Assembly (NCBI RefSeq): GCF_000316605.1
Contig: NC_019683.1
Location: forward strand, 1,534,036-1,598,035
Source: [Leptolyngbya] sp. PCC 7376
Lineage (GTDB): Bacteria > Cyanobacteriota > Cyanobacteriia > Cyanobacteriales > MRBY01
Length of the DNA: 64,000 bases
Direction of reading: 5' to 3'
Below are positions 43,661 through 53,430 of the stretch, piece after piece; the stretch's first letter is position 1; each line of letters starts with the position of its first letter. The translations under genes were made by a program, and so were the position numbers. Below the pieces are notes generated by a model that was not told the DNA's origin, did not search any database, and saw only the letters and a list, made by a program, of their open reading frames with translations.

Positions 43661-46600
43661 ATGCAACCTCCAGTCAGTTACGAATCTCAGATTCAGGCGA
43701 TCGCCAAAGAGTTAATCTCTGCAACACGGGACAAGCGGTCATTTTTCTCGAAATTACAAGATCAAATGCGCTTGGACGATAAATTGCTGGGCTGGACAAT
43801 GGAAAACCCCTTCTTACGGGTGCAATTATTCCGCTTCATTGATGCGTTGCCAGCTCTAAAAGAGAATAGTGATATTGCGCGCCACCTCCAGCAATATTTA
43901 GGTGATGACACTGTTGAGTTGCCTTCTGCTCTTAAGAAAATTTTGAACTTCACGGAGCCTAATACCCCCCCAGCACAGCTTGCTGCGGCAACGATCAGTA
44001 AATCGGTGGAAACCCTAGCGTTTAAGTACATTTTGGGTGAAAACATAAAGCAACTTCTGAAAACCGTCGAACGTCTGCGCAAGGACAAAATGGCGTTTAC
44101 GATCGACCTCCTCGGAGAAGCGGTTATTACAGAATCAGAAGCGCAAAGATATCAGCAAACCTATCTTGATTTGATGGCGGATCTTGCGGCAGAAGCGAAG
44201 CGGTGGTCAAAGGTAAATGCCATTGACGAAGCGGATGGGGAAGCACTGGCAAAGGTGCAAGTGTCGGTGAAGTTAACGGCATTTTATTCACAATTTGACC
44301 CTCTCGATCCGACTGGCAGTAAAGAAAATGTGGCTGAACGAGTTCGTCTGTTATTACGCCATGCTAAAGACTTAGGTGTGGCTGTGCACTTCGATATGGA
44401 GCACTACGAATATAAGACTCTGACGCTGCAAATTTTGAAAGAAGTGTTGATGGAAGAGGAGTTCCGCGAGCGCCGTGATATTGGCGTGACGATGCAAGGT
44501 TATCTGCGGGATTCCTATGCTGATTTGGAAGGGCTTGTGGCTTGGGCAAAGGAACGAGGAACGCCGGTTACTGTGCGCCTTGTGAAGGGGGCTTACTGGG
44601 ATCAGGAAACTATTACTGCACTGCAAAATCATTGGAAACAGCCCGTTTTTAATGAGAAAGGCGCAACGGATATTAACTATGAAAAAATGACCCGCTTGCT
44701 GCTGGAAAATCATCAGTATCTTTACGGGGCGATCGCCAGCCATAATGTGCGGTCTCAGGCCGTTGCCTGTGCGATCGCCAAGGAACTGAATATTCCGCGC
44801 CGAAACTTTGAATGTCAGGTGCTGTACGGCATGGGCGACCAATTGGCGAAAGCTTTGATGAAAAAAGGGTATCGCGTGCGAGTGTATTGTCCCTACGGCA
44901 AATTGTTGCCGGGTATGGCCTATCTAATTCGCCGTTTGCTGGAGAATACTGCCAATAGTTCTTTTCTCCGCCAAAACCTTGAGGAGCGTCCCGTCGAAGA
45001 ATTAATTGCGCCGCCCACCGGAGATTTAAACGCAACCATCCACGACCTCGACAGCAGCCATCTGCAATTTATGGGTGCTGCTGATACCGATTATGCGGAA
45101 CCAGATTTGCGCGATAAATCTCAATTTGCTCTGTCCGAAGTGAAAAAGCAGCTCGGCAAACGCTATCTACCCTATATCAATGGCGAATATGTGCAAACAG
45201 AAAATTGGGTGGATTCGGTAAATCCTTCCCGGTCGGCGGAACTTGTCGGTAAAGTTGGGCAAATTTCCCAAGACCAAGCAACTGAGGCGATCGCCGCGGC
45301 TAAAGCTGCCTTTCCAGCATGGAAGAAAACCCCGGTTTCGGAACGGGCAAACATTCTCCGTAAGGCTGCTGAAATCATGGAAATTCGCCGCCATGAATTG
45401 AATGCTTGGATTTGTTTGGAGACTGGCAAAACCTTGCGGGAAGCTGATCCAGAGGTTTCCGAAGCGATTGATTTTTGCTTATTCTACGCCGACGAAATGG
45501 AGCGTTTGCACAATGGCTACACCGTCAAACCCGATGATTTGTCCCAGGTGCGAGGCTTCAAAAAGTATGATATTTCCGGCGAAACCAACCGTTACCATTA
45601 CCAACCGCGCGGTATTGCTGTGGTCATTTCCCCTTGGAATTTCCCCTTTGCGATCGCCACTGGGATGACCGTTGCTGCTTTGATCACAGGCAACTGCACA
45701 TTACTAAAACCTGCCGCAACATCCAGTGTTATTGGTGCAAAAATCGCCGAAATCCTCATCGAAGCCGGAATGCCGAAAGGCGTGTTCCAGTTTGTGCCGG
45801 GGCGTGGCTCCACCGTCGGTAACTATATGGTGAAACACCCTGACGTTCATCTGATTGCTTTCACTGGTTCCCGCGAAGTCGGTTGTGATATCTATGCGAA
45901 TGCGGCGATCGTCCAGCCCGGCCAAAAGCACCTCAAACGGGTCATTGCAGAGATGGGTGGCAAAAATGGCATTATCGTCGATGACAGTGCCGACCTCGAT
46001 CAAGCCGTTGCTGGAGTACTCCATTCCGCCTTTGGGTATAGCGGTCAAAAATGTTCAGCTTGTTCCCGGGCGATCGTGATAGATACTGTCCATGATGCTT
46101 TTGTGGAGCGTCTTGTCGAAGCAGTGAAATCAATCAATGTCGGTGAAACTGATAACCCCAGCGTCAAGATGGGGCCAGTGATTGACGGGTCTGCCCAATC
46201 AAAAATCAAAGACTACATTCTGAAGGGTAAAGAGCAATCCACTGTCGCTTATGAAACAGCAGTTCCTGACAATGGTTTCTATGTTTCACCGATTATTTTC
46301 AAAGATGTAAAAGCGAATCATAGTATTGCCCAAGAAGAGATTTTTGGCCCCGTTCTCGCCGTAATTAAAGTGGCATCTTTTGATGAAGCTTTAGATGTTG
46401 CAAACGGCACAGATTACGCTTTGACGGGTGGCATTTATTCCCGCACACCGCAATCCATTGAGCGGGCAACGGAGGAGTTTGAAGTTGGTAATCTCTATAT
46501 CAACCGGGGAATTACGGGGGCGATCGTGGCGCGTCAACCCTTTGGTGGCTTCAAGATGTCCGGGGTGGGTTCCAAAGCTGGTGGCCCTGATTATCTCCTC

Positions 46601-46675
46601 CAATTCCTTGAACCTCGTCACATCACTGAAAATGTTCAACGGCAAGGCTTTGCTCCCATTGAAGGAGTTGATTAA
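43661..46675 (+). CDS. putA: Bifunctional proline dehydrogenase / L-glutamate gamma-semialdehyde dehydrogenase
   Basis: A 1004-residue PutA oxidising proline to glutamate in two steps with FAD and NAD. The proline-dehydrogenase barrel spans about residues 90-460 ([34 protein letters not shown]). The aldehyde dehydrogenase domain spans about 510-985 ([15 protein letters not shown], the Glu in [10 protein letters not shown] near 763, the catalytic Cys in [11 protein letters not shown] near 796, EEIFGPVL). There is no N-terminal DNA-binding domain, so it is not a self-repressor of the E. coli type. ATG 43661 is preferred to GTG 43655. It is a single gene. Confidence 0.95.
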   Translation: MQPPVSYESQIQAIAKELISATRDKRSFFSKLQDQMRLDDKLLGWTMENPFLRVQLFRFIDALPALKENSDIARHLQQYLGDDTVELPSALKKILNFTEPNTPPAQLAAATISKSVETLAFKYILGENIKQLLKTVERLRKDKMAFTIDLLGEAVITESEAQRYQQTYLDLMADLAAEAKRWSKVNAIDEADGEALAKVQVSVKLTAFYSQFDPLDPTGSKENVAERVRLLLRHAKDLGVAVHFDMEHYEYKTLTLQILKEVLMEEEFRERRDIGVTMQGYLRDSYADLEGLVAWAKERGTPVTVRLVKGAYWDQETITALQNHWKQPVFNEKGATDINYEKMTRLLLENHQYLYGAIASHNVRSQAVACAIAKELNIPRRNFECQVLYGMGDQLAKALMKKGYRVRVYCPYGKLLPGMAYLIRRLLENTANSSFLRQNLEERPVEELIAPPTGDLNATIHDLDSSHLQFMGAADTDYAEPDLRDKSQFALSEVKKQLGKRYLPYINGEYVQTENWVDSVNPSRSAELVGKVGQISQDQATEAIAAAKAAFPAWKKTPVSERANILRKAAEIMEIRRHELNAWICLETGKTLREADPEVSEAIDFCLFYADEMERLHNGYTVKPDDLSQVRGFKKYDISGETNRYHYQPRGIAVVISPWNFPFAIATGMTVAALITGNCTLLKPAATSSVIGAKIAEILIEAGMPKGVFQFVPGRGSTVGNYMVKHPDVHLIAFTGSREVGCDIYANAAIVQPGQKHLKRVIAEMGGKNGIIVDDSADLDQAVAGVLHSAFGYSGQKCSACSRAIVIDTVHDAFVERLVEAVKSINVGETDNPSVKMGPVIDGSAQSKIKDYILKGKEQSTVAYETAVPDNGFYVSPIIFKDVKANHSIAQEEIFGPVLAVIKVASFDEALDVANGTDYALTGGIYSRTPQSIERATEEFEVGNLYINRGITGAIVARQPFGGFKMSGVGSKAGGPDYLLQFLEPRHITENVQRQGFAPIEGVD

Positions 46676-46681
46676 TCGATA

Positions 46682-46731
46682 CAAAAGGCGATCGCTTCTT
46701 TATGGGAATACAGGGGGGTGATCGCTTTTTT
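46682..46731 (+). terminator. Probable terminator after putA
   Basis: GCGATC (46689-46694) can pair with GATCGC (46721-46726), flanked by A-run and T-run (TTTTTT to 46732). The stem is built on HIP1 halves and the loop is long, so it is only probable. The following 46733-47023 holds no gene and nothing else I can name. Confidence 0.5.
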
Positions 46732-47347
46732 GATAGGAGGTGGAGAGGAGCATCCAATAATAATTAACAGTGATTTTTATAATGTATTTTTCTAGTTACA
46801 AATAACTTGAATAATCATAAAAATCATCAATCTTAAAGCTAAGTATTTTTCCGGATGTCAACGTTCTATTCATGTGAGTATATTTAATAAGCTGAAAATA
46901 TGCACAGCACAATTATGATATTCAGCTTTTCTAAAGCTTGCTGTGTTGTAGATATTAATTTAATTGCTTGTTGCTATCTTGAAGAGCTTTGAGTGTATTC
47001 AGAAAAAAATAGGAGAGTGACAAATGAATGTTGATATTTATTCGGATTTGCCTGGTGATGATATTAATGCTGAAGAACTGAAGTTATTAAACTTAATTAA
47101 TCAATATCGTAATCAAAATAATCTTTCTTCTATACCTGTATCTAAAGCCTTAAGCACCGTAGCAAATCGTCATGTTTGGGATTTAGCAGAAAATATTGGT
47201 TCGTTAACTCACGGTTGGAGTGACGCTCCTTATGATAGAGGAAATCCGGCCACATATTCTTCAATGTGGCGAGCCCCACAGCGATTCAATACAGGTTACC
47301 TTGGTACTGGTTATGAAAATGCTCATGGTGGATCTGGTGGCTATATA

Positions 47348-47613
47348 TAGCAGGCAAGGAGTGGGTTAAGACAGAATAGGATAGAAGCAATAAACATAGA
47401 TGCCATGCCTGCTCCCCATAGTCTTGATTTACGCCTAAAAGCTGTTGCCGCCTTCGATAAAGGTGAACGAAAAAGTGATATAGCAGGCAAGGAGTGGGTT
47501 AAGACAGAATAGGATAGAAGCAATAAACATAGATGCCATGCCTGCTCCCCATAGTCTTGATTTACGCCTAAAAGCTGTTGCCGCCTTCGATAAAGGTGAA
47601 CGAAAAAGTGATA
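47348..47613 (+). repeat. 133-bp tandem direct repeat of the IS630 left end
   Basis: 47348-47480 and 47481-47613 appear identical. The first copy ends at GTGATA, where the second continues TCTGTCGC. The junction is TA followed by TAGCAG, an IS630 target plus IS end. Confidence 0.95.
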
Positions 47614-48410
47614 TCTGTCGCTTCTTTGGTATTAGCCGAAATACGCTAGACCTGTGGCTGAAACGACGAGAGAAAATCGGTTCAGTCGCTCCGAAGACAG
47701 ATTACCGTCGAGGCCCTCAACCGAAGATTAATGATCTAGATGCTTTTCGTGCTTTTGCAGAGGAATATGGGCATCTAACCCAGAAGGAAATGGCGGAGAA
47801 ATGGCCAGAGTCTATTAGTGATGCATCCAGACGTGAAGCTCTACGGAAAATTGAATTTACTCGAAAAAAAAGACCTATCGATATCAAGAGAGAGATAAAG
47901 AATTAGAAAAAGCATTTGTGGCACAACTGAAGCAGTATGGCCAAGAACGACTCGTATATATCGATGAAAGTGGATTTGATAATACCTTAGATTATGGGTA
48001 TGGCTACTGCCATAAGTCAGAGAGGTTTATCGCAGAGAAGTTAGGTCATCGTACAGAACGAGTTAGCGTGATTGGAGGATGGCGAGAGGGAGAGGCAGAT
48101 AGCACCGATGGTATTTGAGGGCTATGCCAACAGCGCCTTAGTTTGCCAATGAGTAGAGGATTGCTTAGTGCCAGAGTTGATTCCGGGTCAAATTATTATT
48201 CTGGATAATGCCAGTGTTCATCCAAAGGAAAGAATACAAACATTGGTGGCGAAGGCAGGATGTGAAGTGATATTTTTGCCACCCTACTCACCACACCTGA
48301 ACAAGATAGAGAAGTTTTGGGGGAGGTTAAAGAAGGAGGTAAGTAAGCTCATCAAGAAGACTGAGGATTTGTTCGATGCCATCAGAATAGCCTTCTGTTC
48401 TATGTCCTAA
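47538..48410 (+). pseudogene. IS630-family transposase, inactive
   Basis: The N-terminal part (MPAPHSLDLRLKAVAAFDKG, two helix-turn-helix units) ends at 47906. At an A8 run (47864-47871) a -1 shift would continue KKTYRYQERDKELEKAFVAQL with the first catalytic Asp in VYIDESGFD. A further frameshift near 48085 leads to APMVFEGYANSALVCQ and a stop near 48150. Then ILDNASVHP and PHLNKIEKFWGRLK supply the other acidic residues. The extra frameshift and stop make it dead. Confidence 0.88.
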
Positions 48411-49137
48411 CCTTCTCCTTCGCTGCTATAGCAACTGCAGAAAAGGCATTTGATGGGTGGAGAAACAGTACTGGGCATAATGCTGTAATTCTCAATTTAA
48501 ATAATTGGCAAGATAATCAATGGAATGCTTTAGGGGTTGCTATATACAAAGGATATGCCGTGATGTGGGTTGGAGAAGAAGTGGATCCGACAGGGGAACC
48601 ACTCGGCTTGCCTATTGATACATTGCAGTATGCTGCATCTTACTCTGATTTACTTATTATATTTGGCAGTGATGCCACGCTTTTAAATCAGCACTACAAT
48701 ACCTCTGGTTATTATGAGGGACGCTCTAAAGATTTATTTGATGAGCTGAGATATATTGCCTCAAATCCTGATCTCATTAATGTATTTGGAGTTGATGGAA
48801 ATGCAGCAACACAGCATTATGTCACGCATGGATATTTTGAAGAGCGCTCCAAAAGTAGTTTTGATCCAGCTCAATATTTAGCCTCACATGATGACTTACT
48901 TAATGCTTTTCGGAATGACTATGGTGTGCAGCGACTAAACATTACGTCACTAATGGATATTTTGAAGGACGTCTAATAGATCGCTTTAGCCCTGCCCAAT
49001 ATTTGGCATCTTATGATGATCTACTCGGTGTTTTTAGTTCAAACTATGGTGCTGCTACAGAACATTACATCAATCATGGTTATTCAGAAAACCGTTCAAA
49101 AGATAGTTTTTCTGAAGATATATATATATAGCAATTT

Positions 49138-49710
49138 CTAGTCGAGTGAGGTGCAATAGCAGCAATGTGTAAACCAGCATCGAATATCATCAAGGGTAAT
49201 CTTGGAAAAAGCTACCTCAATTGCCTTGTCTAGAGCTAGATAAGTTCTTGCCCCGATACTTTTCAAGGTACTTTTCAACTTTGACCAGCAATTTTCAATG
49301 GGTGAAAAATCTGGAGAATAGGGAGGAAGGTAAATCAACTTAGCTCCCACGGCCTCAATCATTGTGCGTACTGACTCTCCTAAATGAATCGAACAGTTAT
49401 CCATCACCACACATGCTCCCGCCCATAAGTTTGGTATTAACTTCTGGCTGATGAATGCTTCAAAGGTTAATCCATCCGTACTCCCCAGCAGATGATAATT
49501 AGCGACCATTCCCTTGAAGCCTAATGCTCCAATCAAAGAAACATTCTTGCCTCGTTTACTGGATTTCGGACTATAAGCTCGTTTCCCTTTCTCAGAACGT
49601 GCCCTCAGTCTTGTCATGGCTAAGTTCACGCCCGATTCATCGATAAAAATCAAGTTTTTCGCTAGAGTCGCTTGCATTTTCTGCCAAAAATCATATCTGG
49701 CTTGTTGCAC
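49138..49710 (-). CDS. IS630-family transposase, catalytic part (OrfB)
   Basis: A 190-residue ORF holding the DDE catalytic core: NLIFIDESGVN, CVVMDNCSIHLGE and PDFSPIENCWSKLKSTLK. Its frame extends upstream to meet OrfA at the A8 run at 49743-49750, where a +1 change gives SLKKTFYPDLK. All catalytic residues are present, so the enzyme could be made by ribosomal or transcriptional slippage. Otherwise the A8 run reflects a recent one-base insertion. Confidence 0.88.
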   Translation of the reverse strand: MQQARYDFWQKMQATLAKNLIFIDESGVNLAMTRLRARSEKGKRAYSPKSSKRGKNVSLIGALGFKGMVANYHLLGSTDGLTFEAFISQKLIPNLWAGACVVMDNCSIHLGESVRTMIEAVGAKLIYLPPYSPDFSPIENCWSKLKSTLKSIGARTYLALDKAIEVAFSKITLDDIRCWFTHCCYCTSLD

Positions 49711-49723
49711 TCGTTTTGTCGCC

Positions 49724-50122
49724 TTAAGGTCTGGATAGAATGTTTTTTTTGAGGCTATATCCCATTCTTCTTAAGGTGCGATGCATGGTGCTATTGGCCA
49801 CACGGAGACCAGTGCGTTTCTCCATCTCATCACATAGTTCCGCTAGCGTCGTATCGTTTTTCTTGGTGAGCAACTGGCGCAATATTGTTTGATGCTCTTC
49901 GTTTAATTTGGGAGGTGTTTGTTGGCTTCGTTTTTTCGGAGCAATCGACCCTGTCAGTCGTTTTTGGTCGAGGAGCTTTTGTACAAAACTTTTCGCCACT
50001 CCAAATTGTCGGGCAAGACTACTTTGACTCACACCACCCCTTTCGTAGGCATCCACTATTTTCTGTCTTAAGTCTAATGAGTAGGCTTTCGGCAAGATGC
50101 TACTTTCTTCCTCACCAGTCAA
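49724..50122 (-). CDS. IS630-family transposase, DNA-binding part (OrfA)
   Basis: A 132-residue ORF with paired helix-turn-helix domains: AYSLDLRQKIVDAYERGGVS then SSLARQFGVAKSFVQKLLDQ, and LAELCDEMEKRTGLRVANST. It ends just past the A8 run with NILSRP. It reads as the N-terminal half of an IS630/Tc1-type transposase. It belongs with OrfB at 49138-49710 and lies wholly inside the insertion in the CAP pseudogene. Confidence 0.88.
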   Translation of the reverse strand: MTGEEESSILPKAYSLDLRQKIVDAYERGGVSQSSLARQFGVAKSFVQKLLDQKRLTGSIAPKKRSQQTPPKLNEEHQTILRQLLTKKNDTTLAELCDEMEKRTGLRVANSTMHRTLRRMGYSLKKNILSRP

Positions 50123-50415
50123 CTCACCTATACTACTTCATACACCTTGCTAGGCTGAAATTTGCTGTAGCTTCTAATTATGATTTGATTGTAGCTTTTG
50201 GGTATAACTTACAGGGAGCTACGAATCACTATATCAGTTATGGATGGAATGAACAAAGAATCATCGATTCATTCGATGCCGCTACTTATCTTGGCACATA
50301 TTCAGATTTACAAAATGCTTTTGGAAATAATCTTGAGCTAGCAACTAAACACTATATTGAATATGGCTATTTTGAAGGTAGATCAGATTCCTCTATTGAA
50401 GTTACTTGGGGATGA

Positions 50416-51102
50416 GGTTAAAGGACTACTTCTTTTTCGGTAAAGCTTTAGAAGTGCTCTGCAAAAGGTCTGGCTGCTTTTTTTGCTATCAAGCTCATAA
50501 AATCACTTATAAATTCATCATGAAAATGGATTTTTTAGATATTCGTTTAGATATTATTTTGAATCAATCATAAAAATTACTAATGTTTGTACTCCGTATT
50601 TTCCCGGATCTTTTTTGTTTTTCCGGATCTTCTCAGTGAGCTTAAGTACTTGTTGTTAAATCACTTGAGTTTGGAGTTGAAGTAATGTTGTTGTTCTATT
50701 AACCGTTTCGAAAAATCAAATAAATATTGAGAGTCTAGTATTATCGCAATCCTGAATTAAAAGTGATGTTATTTTATCACTTAAATAAAGTTTTACTACT
50801 TACTTTTTGCTTTGTTTAGAGGATGTCTGAAAAGTCTTTATGTTCGATAAATACTGCGTAAATTCCGCCAGGTTGATCGCCTGAAGTGCTTATTGTTACG
50901 TGCAACTCATTTCGACAAAAGTTACGGTCAGACCCTTTTCAGACATCCTCTTAGTTCTGGAGCAATTTTTTCTTGGAAATTGATTCATCAAAAAATCAAA
51001 GTGAAAATCTATAAATACCAAAAATAGAACTTATAAAAAAGAATTCGAAATTCGACATGATTTAAGTTTGCAAGATAAAAATATAAAAGTTGAGAAATCA
51101 AA
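50416..51102. other. Gap upstream of the intact CAP-repeat gene
   Basis: This 687-bp AT-rich interval has no gene. It contains the MITE at 50819-50950 and presumably the promoter of the gene at 51103. The parts 50416-50815 and 50954-51102 show no other structure I can support. Confidence 0.5.
50819..50950. mobile_element. MITE with IS5-type ends and TTA duplication
   Basis: The 132-bp element has perfect 16-bp inverted ends GAGGATGTCTGAAAAG (50819-50834 and, inverted, 50935-50950). It is flanked by TTA on both sides (50816-50818, 50951-50953). A 3-bp TNA duplication is characteristic of the IS1031 group of the IS5 family. It contains no ORF. Confidence 0.88.
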
Positions 51103-52269
51103 ATGCAAAATTATACTTTTGTGTTAGAAGTTGTTCGCTTGACAAATGAATATAGAGCCGCGAATGGACTCTCTGAGTTATCAATTGATTTAGATTTACA
51201 AGAATCAGCTCAAAATCATTCGCAAAATATGGCGTATCAAGATTTTTTCGATCATATTGACCTAGATGGAAATAGATCAAGTGATAGGGCTATTAATGCA
51301 GGCTATGAATCAGGATTTGTTGGAGAAAATATTGGTGCGGGATATATAACTCCACAAGATGTTGTGAATGGTTGGATTAATAGTCCAGGGCATCGCGCAA
51401 ATATCTTAAATTCTCGTTATAACGAAATTGGAGTTGGATATTTCTTTCTAGAGAATGATACTGGTAATGAAAACTGGAATTCTTATTGGACTCAGGTCTT
51501 CGGAAGAGGTGAAATTGAACCACCATTTGATGCTTTTCAATATGGAGCTTCTCATGCTGATTTACTTCAAGTCTTTGGTTTGAATTCAGATGCTTTGGTA
51601 CAGCATTATATTGGAAGTGGCCAGTCTGAAGGTAGAGCAATTGATTTATTTGATGAGTTTCGTTACATTGCATCGAACTCAGACTTAATTGTCGCATTTG
51701 GAACCAATGGCGATGTAGCGACACAACATTATATTCAGAATGGTTATTATGAAGGTCGTTCACAAGATAGTTTTAATCCAGTTAAATACTTGGCTTCACA
51801 TGAGGATTTACTAAATGCTCTGGGCAATAACTATGAATTGGCTACTCAGCATTATATTCAGAATGGTTATTATGAAGGTCGTTCACAAGATAGTTTTAAC
51901 TCATCCCAATACTTGGCCTCACACAATGATTTACTGAATGCTTTTGGGAATAATCATGATTTGGCTACTCAACACTATGTTGATTATGGCTATTCGGAAA
52001 ACCGTTTAAAAGATAGTTTTTTTGAAGATATATACATTGCATCGAATCATGACTTGATTTTAGCGTTTGGTTACAATTTAAGCCTAGCTACAGAGCACTA
52101 TTTAAATTATGGATGGCGTGAGCAAAGAATTATAGATTCTTTCGATGCTGCTACCTATCTTGGCTCATATTCGGATTTGCAAAATGCTTTTGGAAGTAAT
52201 CTTGAGCTAGCAACAAAACATTATATTGAACATGGTTATTTTGAAGGTAGATCAGATTCTCTCATTTGA
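51103..52269 (+). CDS. CAP-domain (SCP/PR1-like) protein with six 41-residue C-terminal repeats
   Basis: A 388-residue protein. Residues 1-140 form a CAP domain with NHSQNMAYQDFFDHID, GENIGAGY and WINSPGHRANILNSRYNEIGVGYF, keeping the His and Glu residues of the conserved cavity. Six repeats of about 41 residues follow (about 145-388), with consensus SFDxxxYLASHxDLLxAFGxNxxLATxHYIxxGYxEGRSxD. Similar repeats occur in secreted, RTX-like proteins of alphaproteobacteria and cyanobacteria. There is no signal peptide, so export by type I secretion is possible. Repeats 2-4 are near-identical in DNA around their junctions, showing recent expansion. The gene is AT-rich. The broken paralogue lies just upstream. 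Confidence 0.88.
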   Translation: MQNYTFVLEVVRLTNEYRAANGLSELSIDLDLQESAQNHSQNMAYQDFFDHIDLDGNRSSDRAINAGYESGFVGENIGAGYITPQDVVNGWINSPGHRANILNSRYNEIGVGYFFLENDTGNENWNSYWTQVFGRGEIEPPFDAFQYGASHADLLQVFGLNSDALVQHYIGSGQSEGRAIDLFDEFRYIASNSDLIVAFGTNGDVATQHYIQNGYYEGRSQDSFNPVKYLASHEDLLNALGNNYELATQHYIQNGYYEGRSQDSFNSSQYLASHNDLLNAFGNNHDLATQHYVDYGYSENRLKDSFFEDIYIASNHDLILAFGYNLSLATEHYLNYGWREQRIIDSFDAATYLGSYSDLQNAFGSNLELATKHYIEHGYFEGRSDSLI

Positions 52270-52329
52270 ACTGCTGAGAGCGATCACCCCTCCCACTTTA
52301 ACTCCTACTAAGTAAACAATATAGATAAA

Positions 52330-52626
52330 GTCGTTATTGAGTAACCATTTGATTTGATTTGAGTTTTGGGAGCACAAGCTCAAGAGTTTTCATGGTTCGA
52401 TGTCCTCTTTCTCCTGCCTCGCCGCTGTCATGTAATACCATAATTGACCTCGGATGAACATTCTATAAAATGTGCTTTACGGCGAAACTGATAGAAAAAA
52501 TATGAGTGTCATAGGGAAACACATTCCCAAAGGCGATCGCCCTTGGGAATGTGTTTTTAGCGGTTTCAAGCATCTGTTGACTGTACTAATGATGGCCGAG
52601 TTCATGGCCTGCAGAGGCGATCGCCC
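52330..52626 (-). pseudogene. Decayed copy of the polysaccharide deacetylase gene
   Basis: This stretch matches the 3' part of the deacetylase gene at 53600-54313 (for example AGCTCAAGAGTTTTCA and GATGTCCTCTTTCTCCTGCC occur in both). There are many substitutions, stops and an internal deletion of about 100 bp before TGATGGCCGAGTTCATGG. It has no usable frame. It is a truncated duplicate about 1.3 kb from its parent and contains a 40-bp palindrome absent from the parent. Confidence 0.88.
52517..52556. repeat. 40-bp near-perfect palindrome with HIP1-like core
   Basis: AAACACATTCCCAAAGGCGA is followed by its reverse complement with one mismatch, giving a cruciform-capable palindrome centred on GGCGATCGCC and ending in a T-run. 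The parental gene has only a rough version (53810-53850). Confidence 0.85.
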
Positions 52627-52758
52627 CTCTACATTTCCAGATATTTTCAGACTTCCCTAGCTTCAGTCGTTGCAAAAAAGCGAATCAGAATTTATTGAGA
52701 GATTTTTTAGGTATCGTGAAGATCAAGACATCAATTGATCTCACTTTTATCAAATTCT

Positions 52759-53430
52759 ATGACATTTACAAAATTTAAAAACTGTACGCTATTGCTCCTG
52801 ACACTGACCACTGTTCAACTATCTTTGGTTGCCTGTGGCGGCGGTGAGCGAACTGCTACAGATACAAGTACCACGTCCACAGAAACCACTGCCACAACAA
52901 CTGAGACTGAACCATCAACTGCTGAAGATACACCAACATCTACTGTCGTAGATACGGAAAATTGGGTGGATTTCACAACAGAGAACGATGCCATTTCTGT
53001 CAAATTTCCGGGGGAGCCAACAACTGAAAAACAGGTAGCACCGAGTGATATAGGTGATGTTGAATTTACAATGACGACCTATGCAGATGATAGTGACAAA
53101 CAATTTTTTATGGTGAGTAGTCTCGATTATCCAGTTAATCCAGAAGAGTATGACGTGGAGCAAGGTCTAGAGGGAGCGAAGAATGGAGCGTTGCAAAATT
53201 CTGGTTCGACGCTGATCAGTGAGGAGCCTAGTGATCGCTTTGGGATTCCGGGGAAAAAATTACTCATGAAGAATACCGAACAAGGCGGGGAGCTCACTAT
53301 CCGCGCAGAACTATATATTGATCCAAAAGGCCCCACACTTCATCAAATTATGATGGTTGGGGAAGGGGATGCGGTGGATACACCAGAAGTAAATGCATTC
53401 TTTGATTCGGCGCAAATTACTAAGCTCTAG
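52759..53430 (+). CDS. Putative lipoprotein
   Basis: A 223-residue protein. ATG 52759 (MTFTKFKNCTLLLLTLTTVQ) gives a proper lipoprotein signal with lipobox LVAC, Cys26; the in-frame TTG at 52735 is less likely. A Thr/Ser/Glu-rich linker covers about residues 30-65. The globular domain of about 150 residues begins WVDFTTENDAISVKFPGEPT and ends IMMVGEGDAVDTPEVNAFFD. Its layout resembles other cyanobacterial lipoproteins of unknown function (compare 39656-40264). It is anchored at the periplasmic face. Single gene. Confidence 0.78.
   Translation: MTFTKFKNCTLLLLTLTTVQLSLVACGGGERTATDTSTTSTETTATTTETEPSTAEDTPTSTVVDTENWVDFTTENDAISVKFPGEPTTEKQVAPSDIGDVEFTMTTYADDSDKQFFMVSSLDYPVNPEEYDVEQGLEGAKNGALQNSGSTLISEEPSDRFGIPGKKLLMKNTEQGGELTIRAELYIDPKGPTLHQIMMVGEGDAVDTPEVNAFFDSAQITKL

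Larger units (their letters stand above)
47348..48428 (+). mobile_element. IS630-family insertion, nested partial plus full copy
   Basis: Both outer ends read TAGCAG inward (TAGCAGGCAAGGAG at 47348 and, inverted, TAGCAGCGAAGGAG ending at 48428). They are flanked by the TA duplication typical of IS630/Tc1 elements (47346-47347, 48429-48430). The first 133 bp of the element occur twice in tandem, so the structure is a 133-bp fragment plus a full 948-bp copy (47481-48428). Removing all of it rejoins the CAP gene in frame. Confidence 0.92.
49129..50167 (-). mobile_element. Second, different IS630-family element
   Basis: The 1039-bp element has ends TAGCAATTTCTAG (49129) and, inverted, CAGCAAATTTCAG (ending 50167). 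TA is duplicated at 49127-49128 and 50168-50169. Removal rejoins the CAP-repeat gene in frame (SEDIYIASNYDLIVAFGYN). It is only distantly related to the element at 47348. The transposase is intact apart from a frame change at an A8 run. Confidence 0.9.
47024..50415 (+). pseudogene. CAP-domain protein with C-terminal 41-residue repeats, broken by two IS630 insertions and a frameshift
   Basis: The gene is recoverable as 47024-47347, 48431-49128 and 50170-50415. It starts MNVDIYSDLPGDDINAEELK, and the CAP/SCP domain continues across the first insertion (NRHVWDLAENIGSLTHGW, then FDGWRNSTGHNAVILN). Repeats with YxASxxDLxxxFGxxxxxATxHY and GYxEGRSxD follow. A one-base deletion near 48925 breaks the frame, since the middle piece is 698 bp, one short of a whole number of codons. 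The restored protein would be about 422 residues. Its intact paralogue is at 51103-52269. CAP proteins are usually secreted, but no signal peptide is seen. Confidence 0.9.

Noticed and set aside
44372-44842. 156-codon minus-strand ORF inside putA
   Set aside because: Antisense shadow of a strongly conserved coding region.
50170-50415. Separate small gene after the second IS630 element
   Set aside because: It is the 3' end of the interrupted CAP-repeat gene; joining at the TA duplication restores one frame.
52472-52660. 62-codon plus-strand ORF over the decayed deacetylase copy
   Set aside because: It runs antisense through a pseudogene and the 40-bp palindrome; no homologous features.
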